DNA of 14,012 bases from CAYPOY01 sp964412395 (GCA_964412395.1 CAYPOY010000118.1:1-14012), one strand, 5' to 3'; positions 1 to 8,024 are shown, counted from the first letter of the stretch. Translations and numbers: made by a program. Notes: generated by a model not told the origin, from the letters alone.

Positions 1-6
1 GAACAG

Positions 7-19
7 CCGGAAACTCCGG
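7..19. other. Short palindrome after the pglX stop
   Basis: CCGGA and TCCGG are separated by three bases, just past the pglX stop codon. It is a perfect 5-bp stem, but the window ends six bases further on. It may be the edge of a larger hairpin or repeat, or chance in GC-rich DNA. Confidence 0.25.
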
Positions 20-20
20 A

Positions 21-3000
21 TCACACTTGATGGGTCATTTGTCCCAAATTGAAATTCTCGACCTCGTGCTTGAGGCCGGCGGGGTTGATGAGGCCCAGTT
101 CGCGGCGCAGGGCAGCGACAGATATGGGATTGATCTTTAGCTCCTTGCTTATATCTTCGAGGGTCTTTCCGCTATCCACATAGAGGTGCGCGAGCTCACT
201 CTTGAGGGCACTCAGTCTCTCTTCCGAGCGTTTCACAATCGGCAATCGGGCCTGGAACTCTCGGACTGCCGATAGAATACCATGGGGAGCAATTGCATAA
301 CGCTCAAGAATGGGATACCAGCCAGGGGGTACCGTCTCGAAACGCATTAACCGATCTGTCTGGGCATCATCCAGATCATAGGCATCAAACACCAATTGGT
401 CTACTGCTGCCTTGTTGAGCATTAGCTCTATCAGCATGTCCTCTGTTTGCTCTAACCAAGTTTCATGAAGTCTTGTCAAGTAGGGAGATTCGCATCCGGG
501 CTTATTCCACTCCAGGCCGACTTGCTCAAACTCCGAGTCCTCGGGGCGGCAACTCAACAGCTTCCTTTTGACTCCAAAGGAGCGCTTCGCGATCTGCGAT
601 ATCGTACCCTCTTCTCCCTTTGGCGGCTTATACGGGATACGTTTGATGTTCGCGTGACTGAAACCGCCCATTGGATTCAGGAGATTAAGAGCGTGATCTA
701 CAAAGGCGGAGTTTAGGAAACCCAGAGCGTAGAATACTCCTGCTTCCTTAACGTGGATGAACCGGTTGGTGTCGAGGAATACGCAGTTGCCTGGAGTATA
801 CCAGGGGCTGAAGGCCATCGTTCCATTCTTTAGGAAAATGAGGCCCTCTGTGAAATAGAACTCTTCGTTGCGAACGGCAGACCTTTGACGCCCACTTGAA
901 TCTCTAAAGTTCTTGATTCGCTCTCCATCGTTTGCCCAATCAATTAGAAAAGGGGGGCTACTGTACCAGCGCGTATATTCTCCTCCACTCATGCAAGGGC
1001 ACCAGTGCTCAGTTTCTCTCTGATTGGGTGGAAGCTCCCACCAATAACGGATAAACCGAGGATTGTCACCAGTTGACAATCCGGCTTTGGGCTCTATCAA
1101 CTCGGTAACTTGCCCATAATCTTTGAAAGCGGTCAGCATCGCAGGGGTGATCCAATATACCATTGGCATCCCAGCAATGACTTGAAAATCCGTTTGTTGT
1201 ATCTCGAACCACCCCTCACCATCCTGATTTCGGACCAAATGTCGTAGAGTGACTTCCTTTTCCGCGGAGGTCTGGGCGTCTAGGAGCCTGATGAACACAC
1301 TCCCTTTGTTATCCGGTGAGACAGCGCGAAGACTGAACATTGCAGTGTTGACCTTCTCACCGCCTATGTCCTCAAATGCTCCCGGCCCCAAGTGAGCAAG
1401 ACACCGTACCCACTTCTCCTTGACAATATCTGCCCGTAATTCCGCTAGATCTACATTGAACATAAACGCTTGTTGAGTAATCATAGCCGTGTACGAGTTC
1501 TCGGCAGTCAATTGCAGACATCGTTCTATAAACACAGCATAGAGATCGGATGCACTTCGCGAGTACAAGCGTTTCGTAAACTCTTTGAGTGTCGGCCCCA
1601 TCTGCAAATCACCCATATACGGCGGATTCGCCACCACCACATCATATCGGCGCACCAACAAATCAAGTAACTGCACCCCCTTGATCGCTTCCTGCCCAAA
1701 CATGCGCCGGTTCACGTCGAAGGCCTTGGCGGCACGGTCCACGTAGTCCCTGAGTATGTTCAGCAAGCCCTGTTTCCAGCGCTCCCAATCTTCGTCGGCG
1801 TGTTCCCAGAAAGTGCCCCGTTCTGCCTCCCGCTTGCGGGCGATCACCGCATCCACCTGCTCCTCCACCCTGAGCAGGCTGCCCAACTCGCGGGCGTTCT
1901 GCAGGCCGTGCCAGATCGTCTCGATCAAATCCTGGGTCAGCGGGTCTCCCTTGAACCGCTCCAGCAGCTCTTCCAACTCGGTCCCCTCGCGCAGCACGAT
2001 GTCGGCGCAGGCCAGGTTCATCCGCACCGGTTCGCTGTTCTGCAACTCGTTGAGGCGCACGCCGGCGTAGGTGCACGCTTTCATGTACAGATTGAGGGCA
2101 GAGAGTTGGATAGAGCGCAGATCAATATCAATGCCGTGGAGGTTATCGCTCAGGATGCGGCGGGCGATCTCGGCCCGATCTACCGGCCGGCCCTGCATCC
2201 GGGCCTCGGCCTCGTACAGTTGGGCGAAGAGGTCGAAGGCGTAGAGCAGAAAGTGGCCGCTCCCGCTGGCAGGGTCCAGCAGGGTCAATTCAACCACAGG
2301 GCGCGGCTCCCGGCCCCGCTTGCGGGTACCATCCTCGTCTTGCAAGTTGGGGTCCTTGACAAAGTATTCCCATTGCTCGCACAGGCTGGAGTCGGGGTAC
2401 ATCTCCATCCACAGCGCACCCAGGCTGTTCTCGACCAGGAACTGGACCATGTAGCGCTCAGTGTAGGCAGTGGTGGCGGGGATGATGTCGTGGCCGCTGA
2501 TCTTCTTCGTGGACGCCTCACGGAAGACGCGGGCCTTCTCTTCCTCCTGGAAATACTGGTACACCCAGCCCAGAACCGTGTCGTCGGCGTAGACACTGGA
2601 GACGGGCGTCGTCTGCGGGTCCCCGCCCCGCTTGCGGGCTACCTCCGCGTCCAGGTTGTTGATCTGGTCAACGCACTCCCTCAGCAACGTGTGGCGTGGC
2701 CAGACGATGCTGTGGTCGCTTTCAGGGTCAAACACCACGCCGATGTGCCGGCTGACCTCGCCGTAGGCCTGCTGGAGCATAGCCACCAGCCCCCGGTCCG
2801 GCGCGCGGTGGGCCTGCGGGTGCTCGTCCAGGTAGTCTCGATGGCGCTTGCTGCGCTCGCTGTAGATGGAGCGCGTGGTGATGGTCTCCTCGATCAGTCC
2901 CCGCATGTCCATGCACTTACATCCCAGCAACCGGTTCATATGGGTGTAGGCCGTCTCGCGGATAAAGGCCCGCACCGCTTCGGCCTGGTCGAGGCCCGCG

Positions 3001-3206
3001 TCCTGCTCTCGCCGGATGGCCGCCTCAATACGGGGGCGGTCCTCGTCGCGCTCTTTTGCGGAGAGACGCGGCAGGGTGTTGGCGTCAATCCACGCCCGGT
3101 CGGCGTAGATGCCGTAGCGGCCCAGTTCCCGCTCGACCTCCCCCTCCAGCGTCTTGCGCAGGTCCAGGACCAGGTCGTGGATCGCGTCTTTGGCGGGTTT
3201 GTGCAT
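21..3206 (-). CDS. pglX: BREX adenine-specific DNA methyltransferase PglX
   Basis: A 1061-residue class I N6-adenine DNA methyltransferase. In BREX it modifies a short asymmetric host site and is also needed for phage exclusion. The family's N-terminal region ends in the AYTHMNRLLGCKCMDMRG stretch (about 90-105), which corresponds to the usual AYTWFNRL...ALRYME of PglX. A TERYMVQFLVENSLGALWME block precedes the SAM-binding motif DPASGSGHF (311-319). The catalytic motif NPPYM is at 527-531. The second half should hold the target-recognition region. The C-terminus (about 1014-1037) looks like a small helix-turn-helix. Length is slightly below the roughly 1150-1220 residues common in type 1. The ATG at 3206 is the first Met and has only a weak GGGG upstream. 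Base composition changes sharply near position 1640: roughly 65-75% GC in the 5' half and 42-48% in sampled lines of the 3' half. Confidence 0.93.
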   Translation of the reverse strand: MHKPAKDAIHDLVLDLRKTLEGEVERELGRYGIYADRAWIDANTLPRLSAKERDEDRPRIEAAIRREQDAGLDQAEAVRAFIRETAYTHMNRLLGCKCMDMRGLIEETITTRSIYSERSKRHRDYLDEHPQAHRAPDRGLVAMLQQAYGEVSRHIGVVFDPESDHSIVWPRHTLLRECVDQINNLDAEVARKRGGDPQTTPVSSVYADDTVLGWVYQYFQEEEKARVFREASTKKISGHDIIPATTAYTERYMVQFLVENSLGALWMEMYPDSSLCEQWEYFVKDPNLQDEDGTRKRGREPRPVVELTLLDPASGSGHFLLYAFDLFAQLYEAEARMQGRPVDRAEIARRILSDNLHGIDIDLRSIQLSALNLYMKACTYAGVRLNELQNSEPVRMNLACADIVLREGTELEELLERFKGDPLTQDLIETIWHGLQNARELGSLLRVEEQVDAVIARKREAERGTFWEHADEDWERWKQGLLNILRDYVDRAAKAFDVNRRMFGQEAIKGVQLLDLLVRRYDVVVANPPYMGDLQMGPTLKEFTKRLYSRSASDLYAVFIERCLQLTAENSYTAMITQQAFMFNVDLAELRADIVKEKWVRCLAHLGPGAFEDIGGEKVNTAMFSLRAVSPDNKGSVFIRLLDAQTSAEKEVTLRHLVRNQDGEGWFEIQQTDFQVIAGMPMVYWITPAMLTAFKDYGQVTELIEPKAGLSTGDNPRFIRYWWELPPNQRETEHWCPCMSGGEYTRWYSSPPFLIDWANDGERIKNFRDSSGRQRSAVRNEEFYFTEGLIFLKNGTMAFSPWYTPGNCVFLDTNRFIHVKEAGVFYALGFLNSAFVDHALNLLNPMGGFSHANIKRIPYKPPKGEEGTISQIAKRSFGVKRKLLSCRPEDSEFEQVGLEWNKPGCESPYLTRLHETWLEQTEDMLIELMLNKAAVDQLVFDAYDLDDAQTDRLMRFETVPPGWYPILERYAIAPHGILSAVREFQARLPIVKRSEERLSALKSELAHLYVDSGKTLEDISKELKINPISVAALRRELGLINPAGLKHEVENFNLGQMTHQV

Positions 3207-3233
3207 GTTGTTCTAGCCCCAATTCTTGGTCAC

Positions 3234-3303
3234 ATATGACAGCGAATCTCCAGGATTTACCGAATGGACGGCGTTCGGTTCATCTCCAGGTTCGTCGTCG
3301 TAT
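3234..3303. repeat. Palindromic repeat, copy A (about 70 bp)
   Basis: This imperfect inverted repeat begins ATATGACAGCGAATC and ends TTCGTCGTCGTAT, with inner arms ATTTACCGAAT and GTTCGGTTCAT facing each other. It is the most diverged of three related palindromes in the brxC-pglX interval. It starts 28 bases upstream of the pglX ATG, so it would form a hairpin in the transcript between the GxxExxY gene and pglX. No T-run follows it on the minus strand, so it is not an obvious terminator. Confidence 0.75.
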
Positions 3304-3330
3304 CCGCCCAGCATCCCAACACTTTCACAG

Positions 3331-3395
3331 CATGGCGACGAATCCTAGAGTCTACCGAATCGTATTCGTTCAATCCTCTGGATTCGTTGTCATAT
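3331..3395. repeat. Palindromic repeat, copy B, overlapping a stop codon
   Basis: This inverted repeat of about 65 bp has a left arm with GACGAATCCTAGAG and a right arm with CTCTGGATTCGTTGTCATAT. Its right end holds the 16-mer ATTCGTTGTCATATTC (3382-3397), which recurs exactly at 4290-4305 in copy C. The TGA stop of the GxxExxY gene (3392-3390) and its last Ile codon lie inside the repeat end, so the element supplies the end of the gene. Copies A and B are 27 bases apart. Confidence 0.8.
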
Positions 3396-4187
3396 TCGAA
3401 CCGTCTCTATCTCCAGACTCGGCGCGTGGAAGTTAGCGATGACTCCCAACTTGAGATCCAACAGCCCGAGATATTGGCGGAAACGACCTTTGATCTTGGG
3501 GGTGATCGCGCGGACAGCGACGGGGGCCATGAGCACTCGCTCGTCCGCAATGAGAAGCCGGGTCTCACGTGTCTCGATAGGTCGCCCACGAAACCGGATG
3601 GTAATCTCCTTCTTGATCTTGTAAGGAATGTCACGCTGACGTAGCTCAATCTGAGTGGCACGTCGATAGTGCATATGCATAAAGCCAGGCCCCAGCTCAC
3701 CATGCACCTCGTAGAGAGCAGCCCGCAATTCCCTTGTCAGCTTCGGATGTAGCAGATGGCCTGAAGGCTGGATGGCACTGGTCGGGGGACGATGAGCAGA
3801 TCCCTGGCTGACAAAGTTGGGTATACGCTGAATTTCAAGTTCCTCTCCCCCAAAGTTGACCAAGATGCCGAGTTTCAGACCGGTTATCTTGAGGTAGGTG
3901 ATGCCTTGAGCCATATCAATAGGTAGCAGCCGATCCTCTACCTTCAGTTCAAGCACCAGTTTTTCGTCGGCCAACACGTCCACGAAGAAGCGACCGATCC
4001 GATAGCCCTTGTAACGCAATTCATACTCCACCTGGCGCTGAGCAGGGACCTCTCGTTCTTCCAAAGCGATCAAGAAGGCATTCTCCCAACCTTCTTCCGA
4101 GAGATCGAAATAGCGCAGCTCATTGTAAACGTCGTAGAGGCTCCCTTGCACGACATAGCTGAGTTCAGGGTAGATGATCTCGGTCAT
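3390..4187 (-). CDS. Tandem GxxExxY-family protein, candidate PD-(D/E)XK nuclease
   Basis: A 265-residue protein made of two GxxExxY-like domains; family members are normally single domains of about 120-130 residues. Domain 1 (about 9-125) has a PD-(D/E)XK-like core: D70, E80 and K82 in FFVDVL...LELK, followed by the family's YLKITGLKLGILVNFGG block. Its signature is degenerate (E35 and F38 remain). Domain 2 (about 148-265) keeps ELGPGF and Y174 but has H171 for the signature Glu, and L211, A221 and V223 in place of the three catalytic residues. The two halves are therefore complementary. A linker with SAIQPSGHLL joins them. The ATG at 4187 is preferred over one 16 codons upstream because AAGGA lies 8 bases before it and homology begins there. 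The molecular function of the family is not established; nuclease activity is an inference. It is not a standard BREX gene. Confidence 0.85.
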   Translation of the reverse strand: MTEIIYPELSYVVQGSLYDVYNELRYFDLSEEGWENAFLIALEEREVPAQRQVEYELRYKGYRIGRFFVDVLADEKLVLELKVEDRLLPIDMAQGITYLKITGLKLGILVNFGGEELEIQRIPNFVSQGSAHRPPTSAIQPSGHLLHPKLTRELRAALYEVHGELGPGFMHMHYRRATQIELRQRDIPYKIKKEITIRFRGRPIETRETRLLIADERVLMAPVAVRAITPKIKGRFRQYLGLLDLKLGVIANFHAPSLEIETVRI

Positions 4188-4195
4188 ACAATCAG

Positions 4196-4200
4196 TCCTT
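4196..4200 (-). promoter_or_regulatory. Ribosome binding site deciding the GxxExxY start
   Basis: The minus strand reads AAGGA, then 8 bases, then ATG at 4187. The upstream in-frame ATG at 4235 would start inside palindrome C, so the later start is chosen. Confidence 0.7.
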
Positions 4201-4225
4201 CTTGTGTGCCATTGCTGATGCGTGC

Positions 4226-4304
4226 AATATGACAACGAGTCCAGGGGATTTATCGAATGTTTTTCGGTTAATTTCGGTTAATTCTCCCCATTCGTTGTCA
4301 TATT
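4226..4304. repeat. Palindromic repeat, copy C, with perfect 13-bp terminal inverted repeats
   Basis: AATATGACAACGA (4226-4238) is the exact reverse complement of 4292-4304. The inner arms GGGGATTTATCGAAT and ATTTCGGTTAATTCTCCCC also pair in part. A 10-bp direct duplication of the TTTCGGTTA unit (4261-4280) lengthens this copy to 79 bp; without it the length would be 69, close to copy A. It sits four bases past the brxC stop codon, so the operon transcript would carry a hairpin here. Confidence 0.85.
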
Positions 4305-4308
4305 CAGC

Positions 4309-7300
4309 CTACCCCAAAACCACCCGCTTCCCCGCCTCCAACGCCGCCTGCACCGCCTCCCGCAGTTCGCCCACTGCTGCATCCAGATCCTCGGTCGTGC
4401 TGATGTCGCGGGTCTGGATCACATCGTACAGACGCAGCAATTCAAACTGAGGCACATCCTTTTCTGCTTTCTGCTTCTTGCGTCCTGCCTCCTGAGCGAT
4501 GAGCCGGGCTTTCTCCTCGGACGCTGACTGGATCTGGTAGTACAACGTCTCCAGCCCCGTGCCGCAGGTCGTGCAGGTCAGCCCGTCCAGGGACCAGCCG
4601 ACTGGCCCCTCGCACAATCTATCGTTGAGACTGTCGGTGGGAATGTTCAGGCCCTCCAGATCAGCCTTCACCTGGGCGTAGGCGTTGTACCGGGCCTGGT
4701 GTTGAGCCTCGTAGGCCGCCTGGTAGCGCTGCAGCAGGGGCTGCATATTCTGGTAGAAGGTGGCCCACTTTTCCACGATCGCACGCCGATCCTCGATGGC
4801 CTGCATCTCGTCCAACCAACCCTGTGCCTCTTTCCTGCCCAGCTCTGGGACGACACGCTGGGCCTGCTCGACCGCCCGCTTCAAGGTGCGCGCACGGCGG
4901 AACTCGGCCGGCCGGCCCGCCTCGATAAACGGTTGCAACCGCCCTTGATAATCCTCTAGTTTCTTCAAGACGGAAGACTGCTGGAGAAAGGCTTTCAGAC
5001 GTTGGTCAGGCCGCGGATGTCCCAGGATCTCTTGGATGGCGCTCTGTCCTTCCTGCAAAACCGGCTTGACAGGCAGGTTGCTTTCCTGGGACAGAATGCG
5101 CTGTTCTGCGTTCTGTGCCCTCAGTTTTTCCAGCTCCTCCTCCAGGGCTGCTGCCATAATGTTGACCGTGTCCGGTTCCATCCGATGGAAGATGCGATCT
5201 ATGGCTTTCTGAGCGTTGCGACGCTCCTGGGGCGTCAACCCCTCCTGGGGATCGTACAGGAACTCGGTCTTGCGGAAGCTGAGCGCCTTGATCAGCAGGT
5301 CCCGAGCGCGGCTCACCTTGTAGTCGTGATAGACCCGGCCTTCGTACTTCAGGCTGGCCACGCCTGCACGGAACAGCGCCGCCAGGACCACACGCACCAG
5401 GATCGGGTCCCAACCGTAGGGCACCCGCTCGAAGAAACCGACCAGCGTCTTTCCGTCGCGGGGGTCTCCGGCCCGGGCGCGCAGCCGCAGTTCCTCTAGC
5501 ATCTCGCTGACGACCGGTGCGTGCCGGTTGAGGCGATAGGCGTCGTCGAACAAGTTGAGCTCCAGCTCGACGTCCGGGAGTTGGGTGTCCTTCACAGTCA
5601 AGACCTGCTCGATGCTCCTCTCGTTGACTCTCACTGCCGCCGGTTCGAAGCGGGTGTACACGTAGGGAATGATCTGTGAGACCTCGCGCGTAAAGACCGT
5701 GCCCAGTTGGCTGGTGCGGCCTTCCAGTTCGCGCACCTCCCCGTCGTAGATGATGACCCCGTTGAACAGGCTTCCCCGCAGGAGGGTCTGGACCTTGGCC
5801 CGACTGGTCTCTACGTCCCGCTGCTTCTGATAGAGGATGCTCTCCTCTTCCGGGCTCTTGTCCTGGCGTGCCATGCGGCGGGAGACGACCGCATCGGTCT
5901 GAATCAACTTGCCCAGCTCGCGATACAGTTCGTCCGCCGGGGCCGGAACCCAATACAGGGTCTGGTCATCGCCGAAGCTGCGCTGCAACACTTCGTCACG
6001 AGTGAGATCAGTGGCGGCGATGTAGATGGGAGAGTAGACCTGCAAGGTAATCTCCCCCTTGTCGTGGATCACAGCGTCATCGCCTCGCACCACGACGTCG
6101 AACCGCTTGATCCCCTGGTAGTTGAGACGGCCGACGTCCAGGACCGTCTTGAAATACTTCTTGATCTCGCGCCTCCGGTCGTTCATGGTGACGTTCACCG
6201 CGGCGATGTCCATCTCGATGTCTTTCTTCACCCCGGACAAAAACTCGTACTGTCCCCCGCGCTCCACAACGTAGTGCCCCTTGTCCAGAAGGGCCAGACC
6301 TTCCTCAACCTGTTGCCTCAAGACGCCAAAGGGCACGTCCGGGTCATCCACGTGGTCCACCAACAGGCGGGCCAGGTTATCGGCCGTGCAAGGAATCCAC
6401 TCCAGCTTTTGAATGAGGTAGAGCGCCTTGAGAATGCGTTTCAGGAACGCTGGATGGGGGGGAATCTGGACCTCGTCTATGGTACGGCGATCAATGCTGG
6501 GCAGTTCGGTCTCAACCTGGTCGTAGATTTTGTCCAGAGCGACCATCCGTCCCAGGGGCGAGCTGGCGAATCCGGTGGCCGGTGACTTCAGGACAGCCTG
6601 CGTGACCCCGATCAGGCTGCGCTCGGTGCCCTCGATCCTCTCCTTCTCCCCGCCCGGTGTGCGGACGGCGGCGAATATCTGCTGCAACACCGCCAGTTGA
6701 TAAGGGGGAAAGGGATAGTCGGCTATGAAGCGACCGGCGGCCGCCTGAGGCAGCGGCCGGTTGGCCCCTTGCAGCGTGCAGACCGTGGCGATGTTGCCAC
6801 TGGCCCTATGATAGACCGCCTCCAGATCGGGTCTCTTGCTCTCTTTCTTCTTCAAGATCCGCTCCTCGAGTACCCGCTCAATGTTCTCCGACGTCAATGG
6901 CAGGCGGAGACTGAACCGATCGCGAATCTTATCGAACTCGTCCTCGTGACGGATGGCCCCGAGCACGATCTCTTCCAGGGCCTCCTGGGCCGTGACGACC
7001 AGCCACAATTTGCCCAGCCCCCTGGTGGCGAAGGCCTCGGCGATGGACTGTAACTCCAGCAGCCTCTGGTTGCTATCGCCGATGAACTGCCCCATCTCAT
7101 CAATGATGTAGACCAGGTGGGGTGTCTTCTCCGACGTGAGAGGGGCAACCGCGAGAGTTGCCCCTACGCCCGTGAGAGGGGCAACCACGAGGGTTGCCCC
7201 TACGTCGGGCTGCCGGCTCGCCTCCACCCATTTTACCAGTTCGTCAGCCAGGATAGATGGCCCCATCTGGAGGCCAGTCTGGATATCATCAATTGCCCTG

Positions 7301-8016
7301 GAAGCCTTCTCCTCGCTGGCGTACCGGTCGGGCAGGATAGCGCACAGAGCTTTGACAGCAGCGTCGCGCACCAGCATGTCGTGCTTGCGTACCTCCTGCC
7401 AGGCTTCCCCTTCCAGTTCCTGCACTTGAGCCTGAAAAGCCTGATACTGGCCCAGATTGGTCAACTCGAGTTCCAGGCGTGCGACCCACAGCGTGGTGCT
7501 GAAACCCCGCTTGGTCAGCCACTGCCGGTACATGATGGTCGAGATGTGATTACCGGCCTTAGCGTCCACCGGGCTGATCGGCACGTTGGCCAGCAGATCC
7601 TCTTCGGTCTTGATCTGGAAAGCGATGGCCTCCGTATCTATAAAGTTGGCTACCTGGTGCAGCAGCCGCTCGATCTCACCCTGCCGGGGGCTATCCACGA
7701 TGCGCAGTTTGAAGAGGTCAATGGCTGCCTGACTGCCGACCGCTCGGTTCTCCAGAAGATAGCTCAGTATCTTGGCAAAGTGGGACTTGCCCGAGCCGAA
7801 GAAGCCGGAGATCCACACGCCAATGCGATCGGTCTGCCCCGTGCGCGTTTCGACGTAGCGCTCCAGGAACTCGATCAGCAGTTCCTCAATCACGTCGGTA
7901 ACGACGTACTCCCTCAGTTCTTGTTCCACTTCCTGGAGGCGCAGGTCATCCATCGTGATGACGGTGGTAATATCACGCTTGATGGGGTAAACGAATAGAT
8001 CTTCGATCTTGGTCAT
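4309..8016 (-). CDS. brxC: BREX P-loop ATPase BrxC
   Basis: A 1235-residue cytoplasmic ATPase of the BrxC family, essential for BREX defence and close to the usual size of about 1200. Walker A is GFFGSGKSH at 71-79, and a Walker B-like segment LVYIIDEMGQFIG lies at 301-313. LWLVVTAQEALEE (337-349) resembles a sensor strand. The conserved MYRQWLTKRGFS region is at 162-174. The rest is a long helical region, with charged coiled-coil-like stretches from about 1040 onward and an isolated CTTC pair (C1148, C1151) near the C-terminus. The start ATG has GGAGGA 8 bases upstream. Residues 271-294 are two 12-residue copies of a VGATL(V/A)VAPLT sequence encoded by palindromic repeats, an odd in-frame insertion just before Walker B. 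The frame is otherwise unbroken. The stop is followed at once by palindrome C. Confidence 0.95.
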   Translation of the reverse strand: MTKIEDLFVYPIKRDITTVITMDDLRLQEVEQELREYVVTDVIEELLIEFLERYVETRTGQTDRIGVWISGFFGSGKSHFAKILSYLLENRAVGSQAAIDLFKLRIVDSPRQGEIERLLHQVANFIDTEAIAFQIKTEEDLLANVPISPVDAKAGNHISTIMYRQWLTKRGFSTTLWVARLELELTNLGQYQAFQAQVQELEGEAWQEVRKHDMLVRDAAVKALCAILPDRYASEEKASRAIDDIQTGLQMGPSILADELVKWVEASRQPDVGATLVVAPLTGVGATLAVAPLTSEKTPHLVYIIDEMGQFIGDSNQRLLELQSIAEAFATRGLGKLWLVVTAQEALEEIVLGAIRHEDEFDKIRDRFSLRLPLTSENIERVLEERILKKKESKRPDLEAVYHRASGNIATVCTLQGANRPLPQAAAGRFIADYPFPPYQLAVLQQIFAAVRTPGGEKERIEGTERSLIGVTQAVLKSPATGFASSPLGRMVALDKIYDQVETELPSIDRRTIDEVQIPPHPAFLKRILKALYLIQKLEWIPCTADNLARLLVDHVDDPDVPFGVLRQQVEEGLALLDKGHYVVERGGQYEFLSGVKKDIEMDIAAVNVTMNDRRREIKKYFKTVLDVGRLNYQGIKRFDVVVRGDDAVIHDKGEITLQVYSPIYIAATDLTRDEVLQRSFGDDQTLYWVPAPADELYRELGKLIQTDAVVSRRMARQDKSPEEESILYQKQRDVETSRAKVQTLLRGSLFNGVIIYDGEVRELEGRTSQLGTVFTREVSQIIPYVYTRFEPAAVRVNERSIEQVLTVKDTQLPDVELELNLFDDAYRLNRHAPVVSEMLEELRLRARAGDPRDGKTLVGFFERVPYGWDPILVRVVLAALFRAGVASLKYEGRVYHDYKVSRARDLLIKALSFRKTEFLYDPQEGLTPQERRNAQKAIDRIFHRMEPDTVNIMAAALEEELEKLRAQNAEQRILSQESNLPVKPVLQEGQSAIQEILGHPRPDQRLKAFLQQSSVLKKLEDYQGRLQPFIEAGRPAEFRRARTLKRAVEQAQRVVPELGRKEAQGWLDEMQAIEDRRAIVEKWATFYQNMQPLLQRYQAAYEAQHQARYNAYAQVKADLEGLNIPTDSLNDRLCEGPVGWSLDGLTCTTCGTGLETLYYQIQSASEEKARLIAQEAGRKKQKAEKDVPQFELLRLYDVIQTRDISTTEDLDAAVGELREAVQAALEAGKRVVLG
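7135..7206. repeat. Two tandem 36-bp palindromic repeats inside brxC
   Basis: Two units (7135-7170 and 7171-7206) each contain AGGGGCAAC, a 7-base loop and GTTGCCCCT, a perfect 9-bp stem. They differ only at a few positions. Each is 36 bases, exactly 12 codons, so together they add 24 residues to BrxC without a stop. This kind of AGGGGCAACC...GGTTGCCCCT palindrome is known to me as a dispersed repeat in environmental bacterial genomes; its copy number here cannot be judged from one window. Confidence 0.9.
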
Positions 8017-8024
8017 AGTTCAAA

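Larger units (their letters stand above)
3234..4304. mobile_element. Candidate cassette: GxxExxY gene bounded by palindromes
   Basis: Palindromes A and B lie on the pglX side and palindrome C on the brxC side of one gene. The outer edges lie 4 bases from the brxC stop and 27 bases from the pglX start, so removing the unit would leave brxC and pglX almost adjacent, as normal for a BREX operon. No transposase is present and no target-site duplication was recognised. Calling this a mobile unit is an inference from layout. The alternative is an accessory gene with nearby palindromes of a genome-wide family. Confidence 0.45.

Noticed and set aside
1800..3239. 479-codon plus-strand open frame opposite pglX
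   Set aside because: It is antisense to the GC-rich half of pglX, where stops are rare. Its translation is Val/Gly/Leu/His-rich with no domain, while the minus strand has clear methyltransferase motifs.
3234..3395. Intrinsic terminators between the GxxExxY gene and pglX
   Set aside because: The palindromes are long and imperfect and none is followed by a T-run on the transcribed strand. They are better described as repeat copies.
4188..4235. 16-codon N-terminal extension of the GxxExxY protein
   Set aside because: It begins inside palindrome C, has no ribosome binding site, and the peptide is unlike the family; AAGGA precedes the later ATG.
5707..7998. Plus-strand frames of nearly 300 codons opposite brxC
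   Set aside because: They are mirror frames of the BrxC gene, have no recognisable family, and overlap a strand with Walker A and an unbroken 1235-codon frame.
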